Shown in pieces: positions 29,750-38,544 of a stretch of DNA of 64,000 nt. This DNA comes from an uncultured Chloroflexota bacterium. GTDB lineage: Bacteria > Chloroflexota > Limnocylindria > Limnocylindrales > CSP1-4. The translations under genes and the position numbers were made by a program. Under the pieces are notes generated by a model. The model was given only the letters and a program-made list of their open reading frames with translations, did no database searches and was not told the DNA's origin. Every line of letters begins with the position of its first letter. The stretch's first letter is position 1. The stretch covers positions 1-64,000 of the forward strand of contig CAIJPD010000048.1 in assembly GCA_903822495.1 (NCBI GenBank), read 5' to 3'.

Positions 29750-31003
29750 CTACTTGTTGCGGCGGAGGAAGCTGGGGATCTCCAGGTCCTCGGGGTCGTA
29801 GGTGCTCCGCTTGAGCGGGACCGGATCGATGGGCGTCCGCACGGCCTCTTCACGCCGGGCGGGTGGCACGTCCGGCACGCCCGCGTCCACCATCTGGGTA
29901 CGCGAGCGCTCCAGCTCCTCGAGGAAGTCCCGCTCACGGGGGGCCGGGCGGGCGAGGCGCTCCGGCGAGCGCTCGACGCGCTCCTCCTCGCGGTGCTGCG
30001 GGGCGGTGACCGGCTCTCGGCGGCCAATGACGGGGGCCGGCGCCTGGCGGCGACTGCCGTTGAAGCCCGTGGCGATCACGGTGATCATGATCTCGTCGCC
30101 GAGTCGGTCGTTGAAACTGGTCCCGAAGATGATGTTGGCCTCGGGATCCGCGGCGGCGCGGATCTCCTCCGCGGCCTCCGTCACCTCGAACAGCGACATG
30201 GTCGATGCCCCGGTGATGTTGAAGAGGATCCCCTGTGCGCCGGCGATGTTGACCTCGAGCAGCGGGCTGGCGATCGCCTGGCGCGCGGCCTCCACGGCCC
30301 GGTTGTCGCCCGAGGCGCGCCCGATCCCCATCAGGGCCGAGCCGGCGTCCTTCATGATCGCGCGGACGTCGGCGAAGTCCAGGTTGATCAGCCCAGGCAT
30401 GGTGATGATGTCGCTGATGCCCTGGACGCCCTGGCGCAGGACGTCATCCACGACCCGGAAGGCGTCCACGATCGACGTGTTCTTCTGGACGACGTCCCGG
30501 AGACGGTCGTTGGGGATGGTGATCAGGGTGTCCACCTTGGCCCGCAGCTCGTCGGCCGCCTTCTCGGCGGCCAGCTTGCGCTTGGCACCCTCGAACGCGA
30601 ACGGCTTGGTGACCACGCCGATGGTGAGGGCGCCCGCCGCCTTGGCGATCTCGGCCACCACCGGGGCGGCGCCCGAGCCGGTGCCGCCGCCGAGGCCCGC
30701 GGTGATGAAGACCATGTCCGAGCCCTCGATCGCCTGGGCGATCTTCTCGGAGTCCTCCTCCGCCGCGCGCTGGCCGATCGACGGGTCACCGCCGGCGCCG
30801 AGGCCGCGGGTGATCTTGTCGCCGATGCGGATCTTGTGCGGGGCGTCCGACTGCAGGAGCGCCTGGGCGTCCGTATTGCAGGCGATGAACTCGACACCCA
30901 TCAACTCGGCGCGGATCATCCGGTTGACGGCGTTGCTTCCGCCGCCGCCGACACCCACGACACGGATCAGGGCGAAGTTCTCGGAATCGGAACGCAGTGC
31001 CAT
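29750..31003 (-). CDS. ftsZ: Cell division protein FtsZ
   Basis: Tubulin-like GTPase, 417 aa, which polymerises into the division ring. The GTP-binding loop GGGTGSG is at residues 105-111, the N-terminal [16 protein letters not shown] at 15-30, and the T7 synergy loop [11 protein letters not shown] follows. The domain is complete to about residue 318. A charged Arg/Glu-rich linker follows, and the C-terminal peptide [12 protein letters not shown] matches the conserved tail bound by FtsA/SepF. GGAGGAG precedes the ATG. A 231-base gap from ftsA with a leader hairpin suggests an own promoter. Confidence 0.97.
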   Translation of the reverse strand: MALRSDSENFALIRVVGVGGGGSNAVNRMIRAELMGVEFIACNTDAQALLQSDAPHKIRIGDKITRGLGAGGDPSIGQRAAEEDSEKIAQAIEGSDMVFITAGLGGGTGSGAAPVVAEIAKAAGALTIGVVTKPFAFEGAKRKLAAEKAADELRAKVDTLITIPNDRLRDVVQKNTSIVDAFRVVDDVLRQGVQGISDIITMPGLINLDFADVRAIMKDAGSALMGIGRASGDNRAVEAARQAIASPLLEVNIAGAQGILFNITGASTMSLFEVTEAAEEIRAAADPEANIIFGTSFNDRLGDEIMITVIATGFNGSRRQAPAPVIGRREPVTAPQHREEERVERSPERLARPAPRERDFLEELERSRTQMVDAGVPDVPPARREEAVRTPIDPVPLKRSTYDPEDLEIPSFLRRNK

Positions 31004-31052
31004 CGCCGCTCCTCCGCAGGCCCGCTGGGGCCGATTGTCTGATGGGTAAGTA

Positions 31053-31072
31053 CCGATCCGCGGACGGATCGG
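31053..31072 (-). other. Hairpin in the ftsZ leader
   Basis: A perfect 8-bp stem CCGATCCG / CGGATCGG with a four-base loop lies 50 bases before the ftsZ start. There is no T-run. It could stabilise the abundant ftsZ message. A second GC hairpin (31209-31227) sits directly after the ftsA stop. Confidence 0.35.
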
Positions 31073-31234
31073 CGGGTGGGGTCAGTCGTGGTGGGTAGGG
31101 TGAACGGGAGTCTACCACCGGACATGCTGAACCGGCACCCGTGAATTCCGGCCGACGTGCGCCGCGATGGTGCGCGAAGCACCGGCTGGCGATGTGCCGG
31201 TCGTCGGCGGCCCCGGGCTCCGGGGCCCCGGGCC

Positions 31235-32467
31235 CTACGGGAAGAAGCTGCGCAACGCGTCCCGGATCCGACCGAGGATGCCGCCGGCCGGGGCCGTCTC
31301 GTAGCGTCCCGGCTCGTCACCGACGACGTTCATGGCCCCCCAGCGGAGGAGCCCGATCGCCGTGCTGAACGCCGGCGTCGTGATGGTGTCGGTGAGGCCG
31401 ATCACGCCGATGGGGCCGGCGACCCGGACGGGGATCTGGAGGACATCGCGGCCCAGCTCGGCGACACCGGCCATCTGGGCCCCGCCGCCGGTCAGGATCA
31501 GGCCGGCCGGAAGCATGCCGGAGCCCGCCGTTCGCAACTCGGTGGCGATCAGCTCGAAGATCTCGCGCATCCGCGCCTCGGCGATCTGGCAGACCTCCAG
31601 GCGGTTCACCGTGCGGCCGGCCTCCTCGCCGAGGACGGAGACGCTGATGTCGTCGTCGACGTCGACGCCGCGCAGGTCGCAGGTCCCGTGCTGGATCTTC
31701 AGCTGCTCCGCGACCGCGAGGCTGGTCTTGAGCCCGATCGCGATGTCGTTGGTGACGTTGTTGCCGCCGACCGGGAGGACGCCGGTGTAGAACGGCGCAC
31801 CCTCGTCGAACATCGCGAGATCGACGGTCCCGGCCCCGATGTCCGCGACAGCGACACCCAGGTCCTTCTCCGTGTCGTTGAGGACGGCCTCGGCCGACGC
31901 CAGCGACGAGACGACCGGATCGTCGATCTTCACGCCCGCCGCGGCGACGCACTTGAACAGGTTCTGCACGGCGCTGGCGGACGCGGTGACGATCAGCGTC
32001 TCCACCTCGAGGCGCAGGGCGCTCATGCCGAGCGGATCCTTGACGCCCTCCTGGCCGTCGACGATGAAGCCGCGTCGCTCCACGTGGAGCTGCTGGCGGT
32101 TGGACGGGATGGAGACGGCCTGGGCCACCTCGATGGCCCGGTTGATGTCCTCGCGGGTGACTTCGCGGTGGTGTGCCGTCACGGCGACCTGGCCCTTGGA
32201 GATCAGGCTCTCCACGTGCTGGCCGCCCACGTTCACGAACGCCCGATCGATCTTCCAGCCCGACAGGCGTTCGGCGCGCTCGACGGCCTCGCCGATCGAC
32301 CGGACCGTCTGGTCGATGTTGACCACGACGCCCTTCTTGAGCCCCGAGGACGTGACCGTCCCGTGCCCGATGACCGTGAGCCGCCCATCACGGCTGACCT
32401 CGCCGATAAGGGCGCACACCTTGGACGTGCCGACATCGATCCCGACCAGGACCGCTTCTCTCTCCAC
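31235..32467 (-). CDS. ftsA: Cell division protein FtsA
   Basis: Actin-fold protein of 410 aa that anchors FtsZ to the membrane. Phosphate-1 motif VGIDVGTSKVCALIGE is at the N-terminus, and the SHS2/1C domain (SSGLKKGVVVNIDQTVRSIGEAVERAERLSG) is intact. The adenosine motif LILTGGGAQMAGVAELGRDVL is near residue 320. The C-terminus GRIRDALRSFFP is an amphipathic helix of the membrane-targeting type. It starts with GTG behind GGGGGA. Confidence 0.96.
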   Translation of the reverse strand: MEREAVLVGIDVGTSKVCALIGEVSRDGRLTVIGHGTVTSSGLKKGVVVNIDQTVRSIGEAVERAERLSGWKIDRAFVNVGGQHVESLISKGQVAVTAHHREVTREDINRAIEVAQAVSIPSNRQQLHVERRGFIVDGQEGVKDPLGMSALRLEVETLIVTASASAVQNLFKCVAAAGVKIDDPVVSSLASAEAVLNDTEKDLGVAVADIGAGTVDLAMFDEGAPFYTGVLPVGGNNVTNDIAIGLKTSLAVAEQLKIQHGTCDLRGVDVDDDISVSVLGEEAGRTVNRLEVCQIAEARMREIFELIATELRTAGSGMLPAGLILTGGGAQMAGVAELGRDVLQIPVRVAGPIGVIGLTDTITTPAFSTAIGLLRWGAMNVVGDEPGRYETAPAGGILGRIRDALRSFFP

Positions 32468-32485
32468 GTCGTCGATTGTCCCCCG

Positions 32486-32818
32486 CTAGATGAAATGTCG
32501 GCGGATCAACGCCACGTTATTGAAGATCCGGAAACCGAAGTTGATGAGTGCCACCAGGTAGAGATCCAGGCTGAGCCGGTCACCGATGAAGGTGAGCAGC
32601 ACCGCCACGATGGCGTTGGTGATGAACCCGCTGATGAAGATCCGGTTGTCGTAGACCCCATCCAGCTCCGCTCGGACCGCCCCCAGCACCGAGTCCAGCG
32701 CGGCAAGGATGGCCACCGCCGAATAGCGGCTGAGCTCGTAGCTCACGTTGACGTTGAGGATGAGGCCGGCCAACACACCGACGAGAAGCCCGGCGACGGG
32801 AAGGATCAGGGAGCGCAA
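32486..32818 (-). CDS. sbp: Small basic membrane protein Sbp (DUF1290)
   Basis: 110 aa with three hydrophobic segments (LILPVAGLLVGVLAGLILNVNV; FISGFITNAIVAVLLTFIG; LYLVALINFGFRIFNNVALI) and the conserved YSAVAILAALDSVLGAVRAELDGVYDNRIFISGF core. This is the Bacillus Sbp family, found just before ftsA/ftsZ in many Gram-positive and Chloroflexi-type clusters; its molecular role is unknown. It is separated from ftsA by 18 bases. Confidence 0.88.
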   Translation of the reverse strand: MRSLILPVAGLLVGVLAGLILNVNVSYELSRYSAVAILAALDSVLGAVRAELDGVYDNRIFISGFITNAIVAVLLTFIGDRLSLDLYLVALINFGFRIFNNVALIRRHFI

Positions 32819-32897
32819 CGTTCTCTCCGGTGCGTTTCGGCAAGGCTACTCGACCGACAGCCGGAGCGGCAAGCCGGAAGACCCGGACGAATCCCGA

Positions 32898-34019
32898 TCA
32901 TGGTTTCGTCGTCGTGGCGGGCCGCGGCGTGGCGGTCGGCTTGGGCGTGGCGGTCGGCTTGGGCGCGGCGGTGGGCCTGGGTGTCACCTTGGGAAGGTAG
33001 GTCCCGTCCGTGTCGTCCGCGAGAATCACCCGCGCCACGCTGTCCTCCCGGTCCGCCAGCAGGCTCCGGAGGAGGCGAACCTGTCCGGGGATGAGGTCCG
33101 TCGGCCGCAGGCGCGGCGTGTAGAAGCCGAAGACGGCCGACCACCCGGTCGGTGCCGCCCTGAGCACGAACCCGTTCTCGTCTCCCACCTCGACGGAGAG
33201 CGACGTCGCTGCGCTCCCGACGTCCGCCGGCCGGAGCGACGCAAGCCGGGTCGCCGCATCGAGCACGATGGGATCGAGGGCGTCGGTCTCGCCGAGGGCC
33301 GCCGCCGACGCCAGGCGGGTGTCCACGATGACCGGCAGGCCGGCGGAGATGTCGGGGGGTGGGCTGGCCCAGGCCTGTGCGGTCAGCGGATCCGGGGCGG
33401 ATGCCGTCCCGACCGGGGCGAATAGCACGCCCCGGCGGTCGACGAGGTACCGCGTCGGCCCCACCTGCCAGACCATGATCGGCGTCCGCTCCTCGAGGTG
33501 GATGACGATCGTGTCGGGCAGGACGACCTCGACGCGGGCCGCCGCCACGGCCGGGAGCGCCAGCAGCCGGTCGCGCAGCGGCGCCGTGACCAGGGTCACC
33601 AGGTTGTCGCCCTCGGTGATGAGCAGGTTCGAGCGGATCGCCGCCGCATCGGTCCAGTACATGGTCGGGATGGTGACACGGCGCAGGGTGAACGCAGACG
33701 ATTCCGTCACGCCGTAGATGGCCACGCCCGATGCGATCAGCGCAAGCAAGGCGACGGCCCGCGCGGGTGACGCACCAGCACCGGCTCGACGGATCGTCCG
33801 CGGGTCGACCGGCCGGCGGCCCCGGAGGAGGACGATGAGCGTCGCCCAGCCGGGCACCCCAGGCAGCCGCAGCCCGGGCAGGCGGAGCGTCGGGACCCGG
33901 AGCTTGCCGGGGCCCCGTCCGGGCCGAGACCGCGGCCTGGCCCCGGAGGCGGGGCGACGACGACCCGCCGGTCCGCCGGATCCGGCGGACCCACTCCCGG
34001 GCGACGGTCGGTCGGTCAC
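32898..34019 (-). CDS. ftsQ: Cell division protein FtsQ/DivIB
   Basis: Bitopic divisome protein of about 373 aa. An Arg/Pro/Gly-rich cytoplasmic region (residues 1-85) precedes one membrane helix (AVALLALIASGVAIYGV). Then come a POTRA domain (FTLRRVTIPTMYWTDAAAIRSNLLITEGDNLVTL) and the FtsQ domain with VLPDTIVIHLEERTPIMVWQVG and YLVDRRGVLFAPV. The last 30 residues are a repetitive Pro/Thr/Lys tail (PTATPKP repeats). The GTG start overlaps the ddl stop (GTGA). Confidence 0.9.
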   Translation of the reverse strand: MTDRPSPGSGSAGSGGPAGRRRPASGARPRSRPGRGPGKLRVPTLRLPGLRLPGVPGWATLIVLLRGRRPVDPRTIRRAGAGASPARAVALLALIASGVAIYGVTESSAFTLRRVTIPTMYWTDAAAIRSNLLITEGDNLVTLVTAPLRDRLLALPAVAAARVEVVLPDTIVIHLEERTPIMVWQVGPTRYLVDRRGVLFAPVGTASAPDPLTAQAWASPPPDISAGLPVIVDTRLASAAALGETDALDPIVLDAATRLASLRPADVGSAATSLSVEVGDENGFVLRAAPTGWSAVFGFYTPRLRPTDLIPGQVRLLRSLLADREDSVARVILADDTDGTYLPKVTPRPTAAPKPTATPKPTATPRPATTTKP

Positions 34020-35140
34020 CGCGGCAAGTCGCCAGGCCCCAGCCGACGCGGGGCGTGGGCGGCGTGTCGTTCGAGGGCCAGGTCCAGGATCCGGAGGCAG
34101 ACGCCGGCGAAGTCATAGCCGCCCTCGGCCGCCATGGCCGGGAAGAGGCTGATCGGGGTGAAGCCGGGGATCGTGTTGATCTCGGAGATCACCAGCATCT
34201 CGCCGGCCAGCAGGAAGTCGACCCGGGCGAAGCCCTCGGCACCAACCGACCGGTAGGCATCGCGCGCCAGCTTCAACGCGGCGGTGCGCACCGCCTCGGA
34301 GACGTCGGCGCGGGTCGACGTCCGTGAGAGACCCGGGGTGTATTTGGCCGCGAAGTCGTAGAACTCCCGCCCGGACGCGATCTCGCCCGGGCCGTACAGC
34401 TCCAGGGGCGGCTCGCTCCCGATGACCGAGACCTCGAGGTCGCGCGCGCCCGATAGATAGCGCTCCACGACGACCAGCGAGTCGTACCGGAAGGCCTCCT
34501 CCACGGCGGCCCGCCGCTCCCCCGCCGTGTGCGCCAGCGTCATCCCCACGGACGACCCGAGTCGCGCCGGCTTGACCATGAGGCGCGGCTCGCCCGTGGC
34601 CGCGGCAAGTGCCTCCAGCTCGCGGAGGACCGCGTCGCCTTCGCGCGCCCAGCGGGCCGCGCTGACCTCGCGCCAGTCCACGACCGGCAGGGCGAGGCCG
34701 CGCCAGATCCGCTTCTGGAGCGCCTTGTCCATCCCGATGGCGGAAGCGGCGACACCCGAGCCGGTGAAGGGCAGGCCAGCCGCCTCGAGCAGCGCCTGGA
34801 CCGTGCCGTCTTCGCCGAACGGACCGTGCAGGGCCACGAAGACCACCGGCGCGGGGTCCTGGGCCGCCAGTCGGTCCAGCGCGGCGCCCACCCCGAGCGG
34901 GCCCTCCGCGCCGAGTGCCGTCGGGTCGTCGTAGGCGGCGGCCGGGCGGCCATCGCGCCGGTGCCCGTCCGGCAACCACCACCAACGCCCGTCGAGGTCG
35001 ATGAGCACCTGGCGGACGGCGCGCCCGGCGCCGGCGATGGCGTCGGCAATCGCGGACCCGCTCACGATGGAGACGTCATGCTCCGCCGACGGGCCGCCCA
35101 GGAGGACGAGGACCGGCCGGATCGCGTGGCTCGTGGTCAT
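34016..35140 (-). CDS. ddl: D-alanine-D-alanine ligase
   Basis: ATP-grasp enzyme of 374 aa forming the D-Ala-D-Ala dipeptide of peptidoglycan. It contains LLGGPSAEHDVSIVSG at the N-terminus, FVALHGPFGEDGTVQALLEAAGLPFTGSGV, the ATP-binding MVKPARLGSSVGM, ELYGPGEI(x)SGREFYDFAAKYTPG and the Mg-binding ISEINTIPGFTPISLFP. All expected catalytic elements are present. It is translationally coupled on both sides by four-base overlaps (murB ATGA, ftsQ GTGA). Confidence 0.96.
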   Translation of the reverse strand: MTTSHAIRPVLVLLGGPSAEHDVSIVSGSAIADAIAGAGRAVRQVLIDLDGRWWWLPDGHRRDGRPAAAYDDPTALGAEGPLGVGAALDRLAAQDPAPVVFVALHGPFGEDGTVQALLEAAGLPFTGSGVAASAIGMDKALQKRIWRGLALPVVDWREVSAARWAREGDAVLRELEALAAATGEPRLMVKPARLGSSVGMTLAHTAGERRAAVEEAFRYDSLVVVERYLSGARDLEVSVIGSEPPLELYGPGEIASGREFYDFAAKYTPGLSRTSTRADVSEAVRTAALKLARDAYRSVGAEGFARVDFLLAGEMLVISEINTIPGFTPISLFPAMAAEGGYDFAGVCLRILDLALERHAAHAPRRLGPGDLPR

Positions 35141-36135
35141 GCCGCCTCCTCGGGCCAGGGCCAGCCGGACCAGTCGCCGGCGAACTCCACTTCGAAGCGG
35201 AGCCGGATGCCGTGCCGCCGCTCGATCTCCGCCCGGACACGCTCGCCCAGGTGTCGGACGTCGGCCGCCGTGCCATGTTGGTCGTTGACGATGAAGTTGG
35301 CATGCTTCTCGGACACCACCGCCCCCCCGACGCGGAGGCCCTTGAGCCCCGCTTGGTCGATCAGCTCACCGGCCGACGGTCCAGCCACGGGGTTCCGGAA
35401 GACGCTGCCGGCCGATGCCATGCCCACCGGCTGGTGCTCGCGCCGCCAGCGCCGGATCTCGTCTTGGCGCTCCCTGATCTCCTCGACCGGGGCCGGCCGA
35501 AGCCGGAAGGCCGCGGCCACCACCAGCTCGCCGGGGGCGGGGACGCCCGCCGCGTCGGGCGCGCCGATGGGGGCTGCCTTGAACCGGCTCTCTCGGTAGG
35601 CGAGGCCCAGCTCCTCGGCGGCCATCCGGAGCTCCTTCCCGTCCTCGAGGAGCACATCAGCGGATTCCAGCACCGACGCGATGTCCTGGCCATGGGCGCC
35701 GGCGTTCGCCCACACCGCGCCGCCCACCGTGCCCGGGATCGCGAGGCCGAACTCGAGTCCGGCCAGGCCGGCCTTGGCCGCCTCCGTTGCGGCGCGCGCC
35801 ATCTGGACGCCCGCCTCGGCAATGAGCCGCACGCCATCGACCCGCAGGCCCTCGGCCCGTACCTGGATCACCAGGCCACGGATGCCGCGATCGCTGATCA
35901 CGACATTGCTGCCGCGACCCAGCACGAGGTGCGGGATCCCGCGGCTCCGCGCGAAGCGGACCAGTCCGCGCAGCTCGAACGCGTTGTGGACCGTGGCAAA
36001 CAGGTCGGCCGGGCCGCCGACCCGCATCGTCGTGAACCGGGCCAGGGGCTCGTCGCGCGAGGTCTTGACGCCCAGCCTCCGCTGGATGTCCGTGCCCAGG
36101 GCGATGGCGTCGAACGAGGCTCCGGGCCCGGTCAC
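35137..36135 (-). CDS. murB: UDP-N-acetylenolpyruvoylglucosamine reductase MurB
   Basis: FAD/NADPH enzyme of 332 aa completing UDP-MurNAc. FTTMRVGGPADLF, VLGRGSNVVISDRGIRGLVI (FAD-binding), GLEFGLAIPGTVGGAVWANAGAHG, and the late catalytic AGSVFRNPVAGPSAGELIDQAGLKGLRVGGAVVSEKHANFIVN are all visible. The length and the Tyr-containing loop type fit the shorter Gram-positive (type II) class. GTG 36135 overlaps the murG stop. In most clusters murC lies between murG and murB; here nothing is between them. Confidence 0.95.
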   Translation of the reverse strand: MTGPGASFDAIALGTDIQRRLGVKTSRDEPLARFTTMRVGGPADLFATVHNAFELRGLVRFARSRGIPHLVLGRGSNVVISDRGIRGLVIQVRAEGLRVDGVRLIAEAGVQMARAATEAAKAGLAGLEFGLAIPGTVGGAVWANAGAHGQDIASVLESADVLLEDGKELRMAAEELGLAYRESRFKAAPIGAPDAAGVPAPGELVVAAAFRLRPAPVEEIRERQDEIRRWRREHQPVGMASAGSVFRNPVAGPSAGELIDQAGLKGLRVGGAVVSEKHANFIVNDQHGTAADVRHLGERVRAEIERRHGIRLRFEVEFAGDWSGWPWPEEAA

Positions 36136-37283
36136 GACAGGCCCCGCGACCAGCGGTCGATCAAGTCGGGGCCGGGCAAGGGCTCGCGGCGGGCCAGCGC
36201 CATGAGCATGTCCGCGATCACGGCAGCCGCCGCGGGCCGGCCGATGCTCCGGGCGGCGGCCGACATCCGAAGGTGCGCCTCGGGCCGGTCGAGCAGCGTG
36301 GCCGCGTCCAGCAGCGCAGCGCCGTCGAAGACCTCGTCCTCCACCAGGCGAGCCGCGCCGGCCGCGACCAGCACCCGGGCGTTGGCCCGCTGGTGCCCGC
36401 CCGCGTGCGGGTACGGGACCACGACCATGGGGAGTCCCATGGCCGCCGCCTCGGCCAGCGTCGACGAGCCGGCACGGCCGACGACCAGGTCCGCGGCGGC
36501 CAGCGCGTCGAGCATCTCGTCGCGCAGGAACGGGTAGGGCCGGTAGCGGGCGCGCAGCTGCTCGGGCAGCGCCTCTCGGGACGCCAGCGCCTCCGCATAG
36601 GCCTCGTGGCCGGAGACGTGGAGCACGTGGATTCGCTCGACCAGCTGCGGCAGGGCATCCATCACCGCACCGTTGAGACGGCGTGCCGCCTGGGACCCGC
36701 CGAAGACCAGCAACAGGCGCGCCCCGGGTGGGATGCCCAGGCGCTGGCGGGCCGCCTCGCGATCGACATCGCGGGTGTCCCGGATCGGCGTGCCCGTCAG
36801 GTATATCGGGGTGCCGCCGCGCCCCAGGGCCGGGCCCGTCTCGGCGTAGGACAGCGCCACCGCCGTGGCCATCGGGGCGATCAGGCGGACGCTCCGTCCG
36901 GGCACCACGTTGCCCTCCCAGAGGAGCACCGGGATGCGCAACAGGCGGGCCGCCAGCACCGTGGGGATGGCGACGTACCCGCCCGTCGCGAAGATGGCGG
37001 CGGGCCGCCGCCGGGCCAGCAGCCCAACCGCCTGGGGGACCGACAGGCCGAGGCGAATGGGGTCGAGCACCAGGTGGACGTCACGCTCCACGGACCGGAG
37101 CGACCGGAGCCAGAGGCGATCCAGGGGCAGCCCGGCAGCGGGGACCAGGTCCCCCTCGAGGCCGCGGCGCCCGCCCAGCCAGCGAAGCTCAGGCGCGTCG
37201 GGTCGGGCGCTGAGCGACCGGGCGACGGCGAGGGCCGGGTAGATGTGTCCCCCCGTTCCCCCGCCCGCGATCATCAGGCGCAT
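36132..37283 (-). CDS. murG: UDP-GlcNAc:lipid I GlcNAc-transferase MurG
   Basis: GT28 glycosyltransferase of about 383 aa making lipid II on the inner face of the membrane. The start is fixed by the family N-terminus MRLMIAGGGTGGHIYPALAVA. The second lobe has LLLVFGGSQAARRLN and VVGRAGSSTLAEAAAMGLPMVVVPYPHAGGHQRANA (UDP-GlcNAc binding). ATG 37283 lies inside the 3' end of ftsW, an overlap of 95 bases, which is long compared with the 4-base overlaps elsewhere in this cluster. Confidence 0.95.
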   Translation of the reverse strand: MRLMIAGGGTGGHIYPALAVARSLSARPDAPELRWLGGRRGLEGDLVPAAGLPLDRLWLRSLRSVERDVHLVLDPIRLGLSVPQAVGLLARRRPAAIFATGGYVAIPTVLAARLLRIPVLLWEGNVVPGRSVRLIAPMATAVALSYAETGPALGRGGTPIYLTGTPIRDTRDVDREAARQRLGIPPGARLLLVFGGSQAARRLNGAVMDALPQLVERIHVLHVSGHEAYAEALASREALPEQLRARYRPYPFLRDEMLDALAAADLVVGRAGSSTLAEAAAMGLPMVVVPYPHAGGHQRANARVLVAAGAARLVEDEVFDGAALLDAATLLDRPEAHLRMSAAARSIGRPAAAAVIADMLMALARREPLPGPDLIDRWSRGLS

Positions 37284-38544
37284 CGTTCCAGCTCCCTCGC
37301 TCGTTGGTCTCCCGGGAGATCGACAGCAGCACGCCGACGGCGGCAAAGCTGATCGTCAGCGACGACCCGCCGGCGCTGATGAACGGTAGCGTGATGCCCG
37401 TGACCGGGACCAGCGCGACCACGACCGCGATGTTGATGAAGGCCTGGATGCACAGCCAGGCCGTGATGCCGGCGGCCAGCAGCGCGCCGAACGTGTCCGG
37501 GGCGCGCATCGCCGTGCGGATGCCCGCGTAGCCGAGGACCAGGAAGAGCACGATCACCATCGCGGCGCCCACGAGGCCGAACTCCTCGCCGATGATGGCG
37601 AAGATGTAGTCGTTGGAGGCATTCGGGAGGAAGAGTCCGCCCGCCAGGCGACTCTCCCCCAGCCCGGCGCCGAAGACACCCCCGAGCCCGAGGGCCAGCA
37701 GCCCCTGGATCGTGTGGAACCCCTTCCCGAGCGGGTCGGCCCACGGGTTGAGCCAGGCCTGCAGTCGTTCCATCTGGTAGTCGTGCAGGCCCACGGCCAG
37801 CACCACCGCCAGGCCGCCCAGGCCGAGCAGGACGAAGTGGCGCATCCGGGCCCCGGCGATGTAGAACATCACGAAGGCGGTGCTGGTGATGACGACCGTG
37901 GTGCCCAGGTCCGGCTCCTTGAACACCAGCGCCGCGACGGCCCCCGCGATCAACAGGAAGGGCACCGTGCCACCCCAGAAGCTCTTGATCGCGGTCCCGC
38001 GCTTGGCCATCCAGTGGGCCAGGTAGATGACGAGCGCCAGCTTGGCGAACTCGGCGGGATGGAGTGCCGGCAGCGGGCCGATCGCCAGCCAGCGGGCCGA
38101 GCCGCCGACGACCCGGCTGAACTGCGGGACGAAGACCAGGGCGAGGAGCCCCAGCGCCACCACGTAGCCCGGCACGGAGAGCAGGCGCAGGTAGCGGTAG
38201 TCGATCCGCATGACGATCAGCATCACCAGCAGGCCGACGCCGGCCCACAGGATCTGCGGCCCGACGATGGCCATCGAGTCGTCGCGCTGGAGGAGCGCCT
38301 TCATCGCGGACGACGAGAACACCATCAGGATCCCGGTCGCCGCCAGGGCGGCCACGGCCACGAGGATCGAGAAGTCGGGGGCATGGCGCTCCCGGTCGAA
38401 GGCCTCGGCACGGCTTGGGACCACCGGCGTCCGGCGAACTCCCGCGCCGAACCCGGTGGCGGCCCGCCCGCCCGCGACATGGTCGCGGGCAGCCCGATCA
38501 CCGGTCCCGCGCAATGCGCGGGCGGCCGGGCGGGCGGCGGTCAT
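37189..38544 (-). CDS. ftsW: Peptidoglycan polymerase FtsW
   Basis: SEDS-family glycosyltransferase of about 451 aa with roughly ten membrane helices. Diagnostic are FKEPDLGTTVVITSTAFVMFYIAGA (catalytic Asp region), GSARWLAIGPLPALHPAEFAKLALVIYLA, NASNDYIFAIIGEEFGLVGA and the C-terminal PFISAGGSSLTISFAAVGVLLSISRE. ATG 38544 overlaps the murD stop (ATGA). After the last helix a 40-residue Arg/Gly/Pro-rich tail is encoded within the murG start region; it may be functional or only tolerated read-on. Confidence 0.95.
   Translation of the reverse strand: MTAARPAARALRGTGDRAARDHVAGGRAATGFGAGVRRTPVVPSRAEAFDRERHAPDFSILVAVAALAATGILMVFSSSAMKALLQRDDSMAIVGPQILWAGVGLLVMLIVMRIDYRYLRLLSVPGYVVALGLLALVFVPQFSRVVGGSARWLAIGPLPALHPAEFAKLALVIYLAHWMAKRGTAIKSFWGGTVPFLLIAGAVAALVFKEPDLGTTVVITSTAFVMFYIAGARMRHFVLLGLGGLAVVLAVGLHDYQMERLQAWLNPWADPLGKGFHTIQGLLALGLGGVFGAGLGESRLAGGLFLPNASNDYIFAIIGEEFGLVGAAMVIVLFLVLGYAGIRTAMRAPDTFGALLAAGITAWLCIQAFINIAVVVALVPVTGITLPFISAGGSSLTISFAAVGVLLSISRETNERGSWNDAPDDRGRGNGGTHLPGPRRRPVAQRPTRRA

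Noticed and set aside
31209..31227. Terminator after ftsA
   Set aside because: A GGCCCCGG/CCGGGGCC hairpin is present, but without any T-run and in sequence where such runs are frequent; only mentioned as a weak structure.
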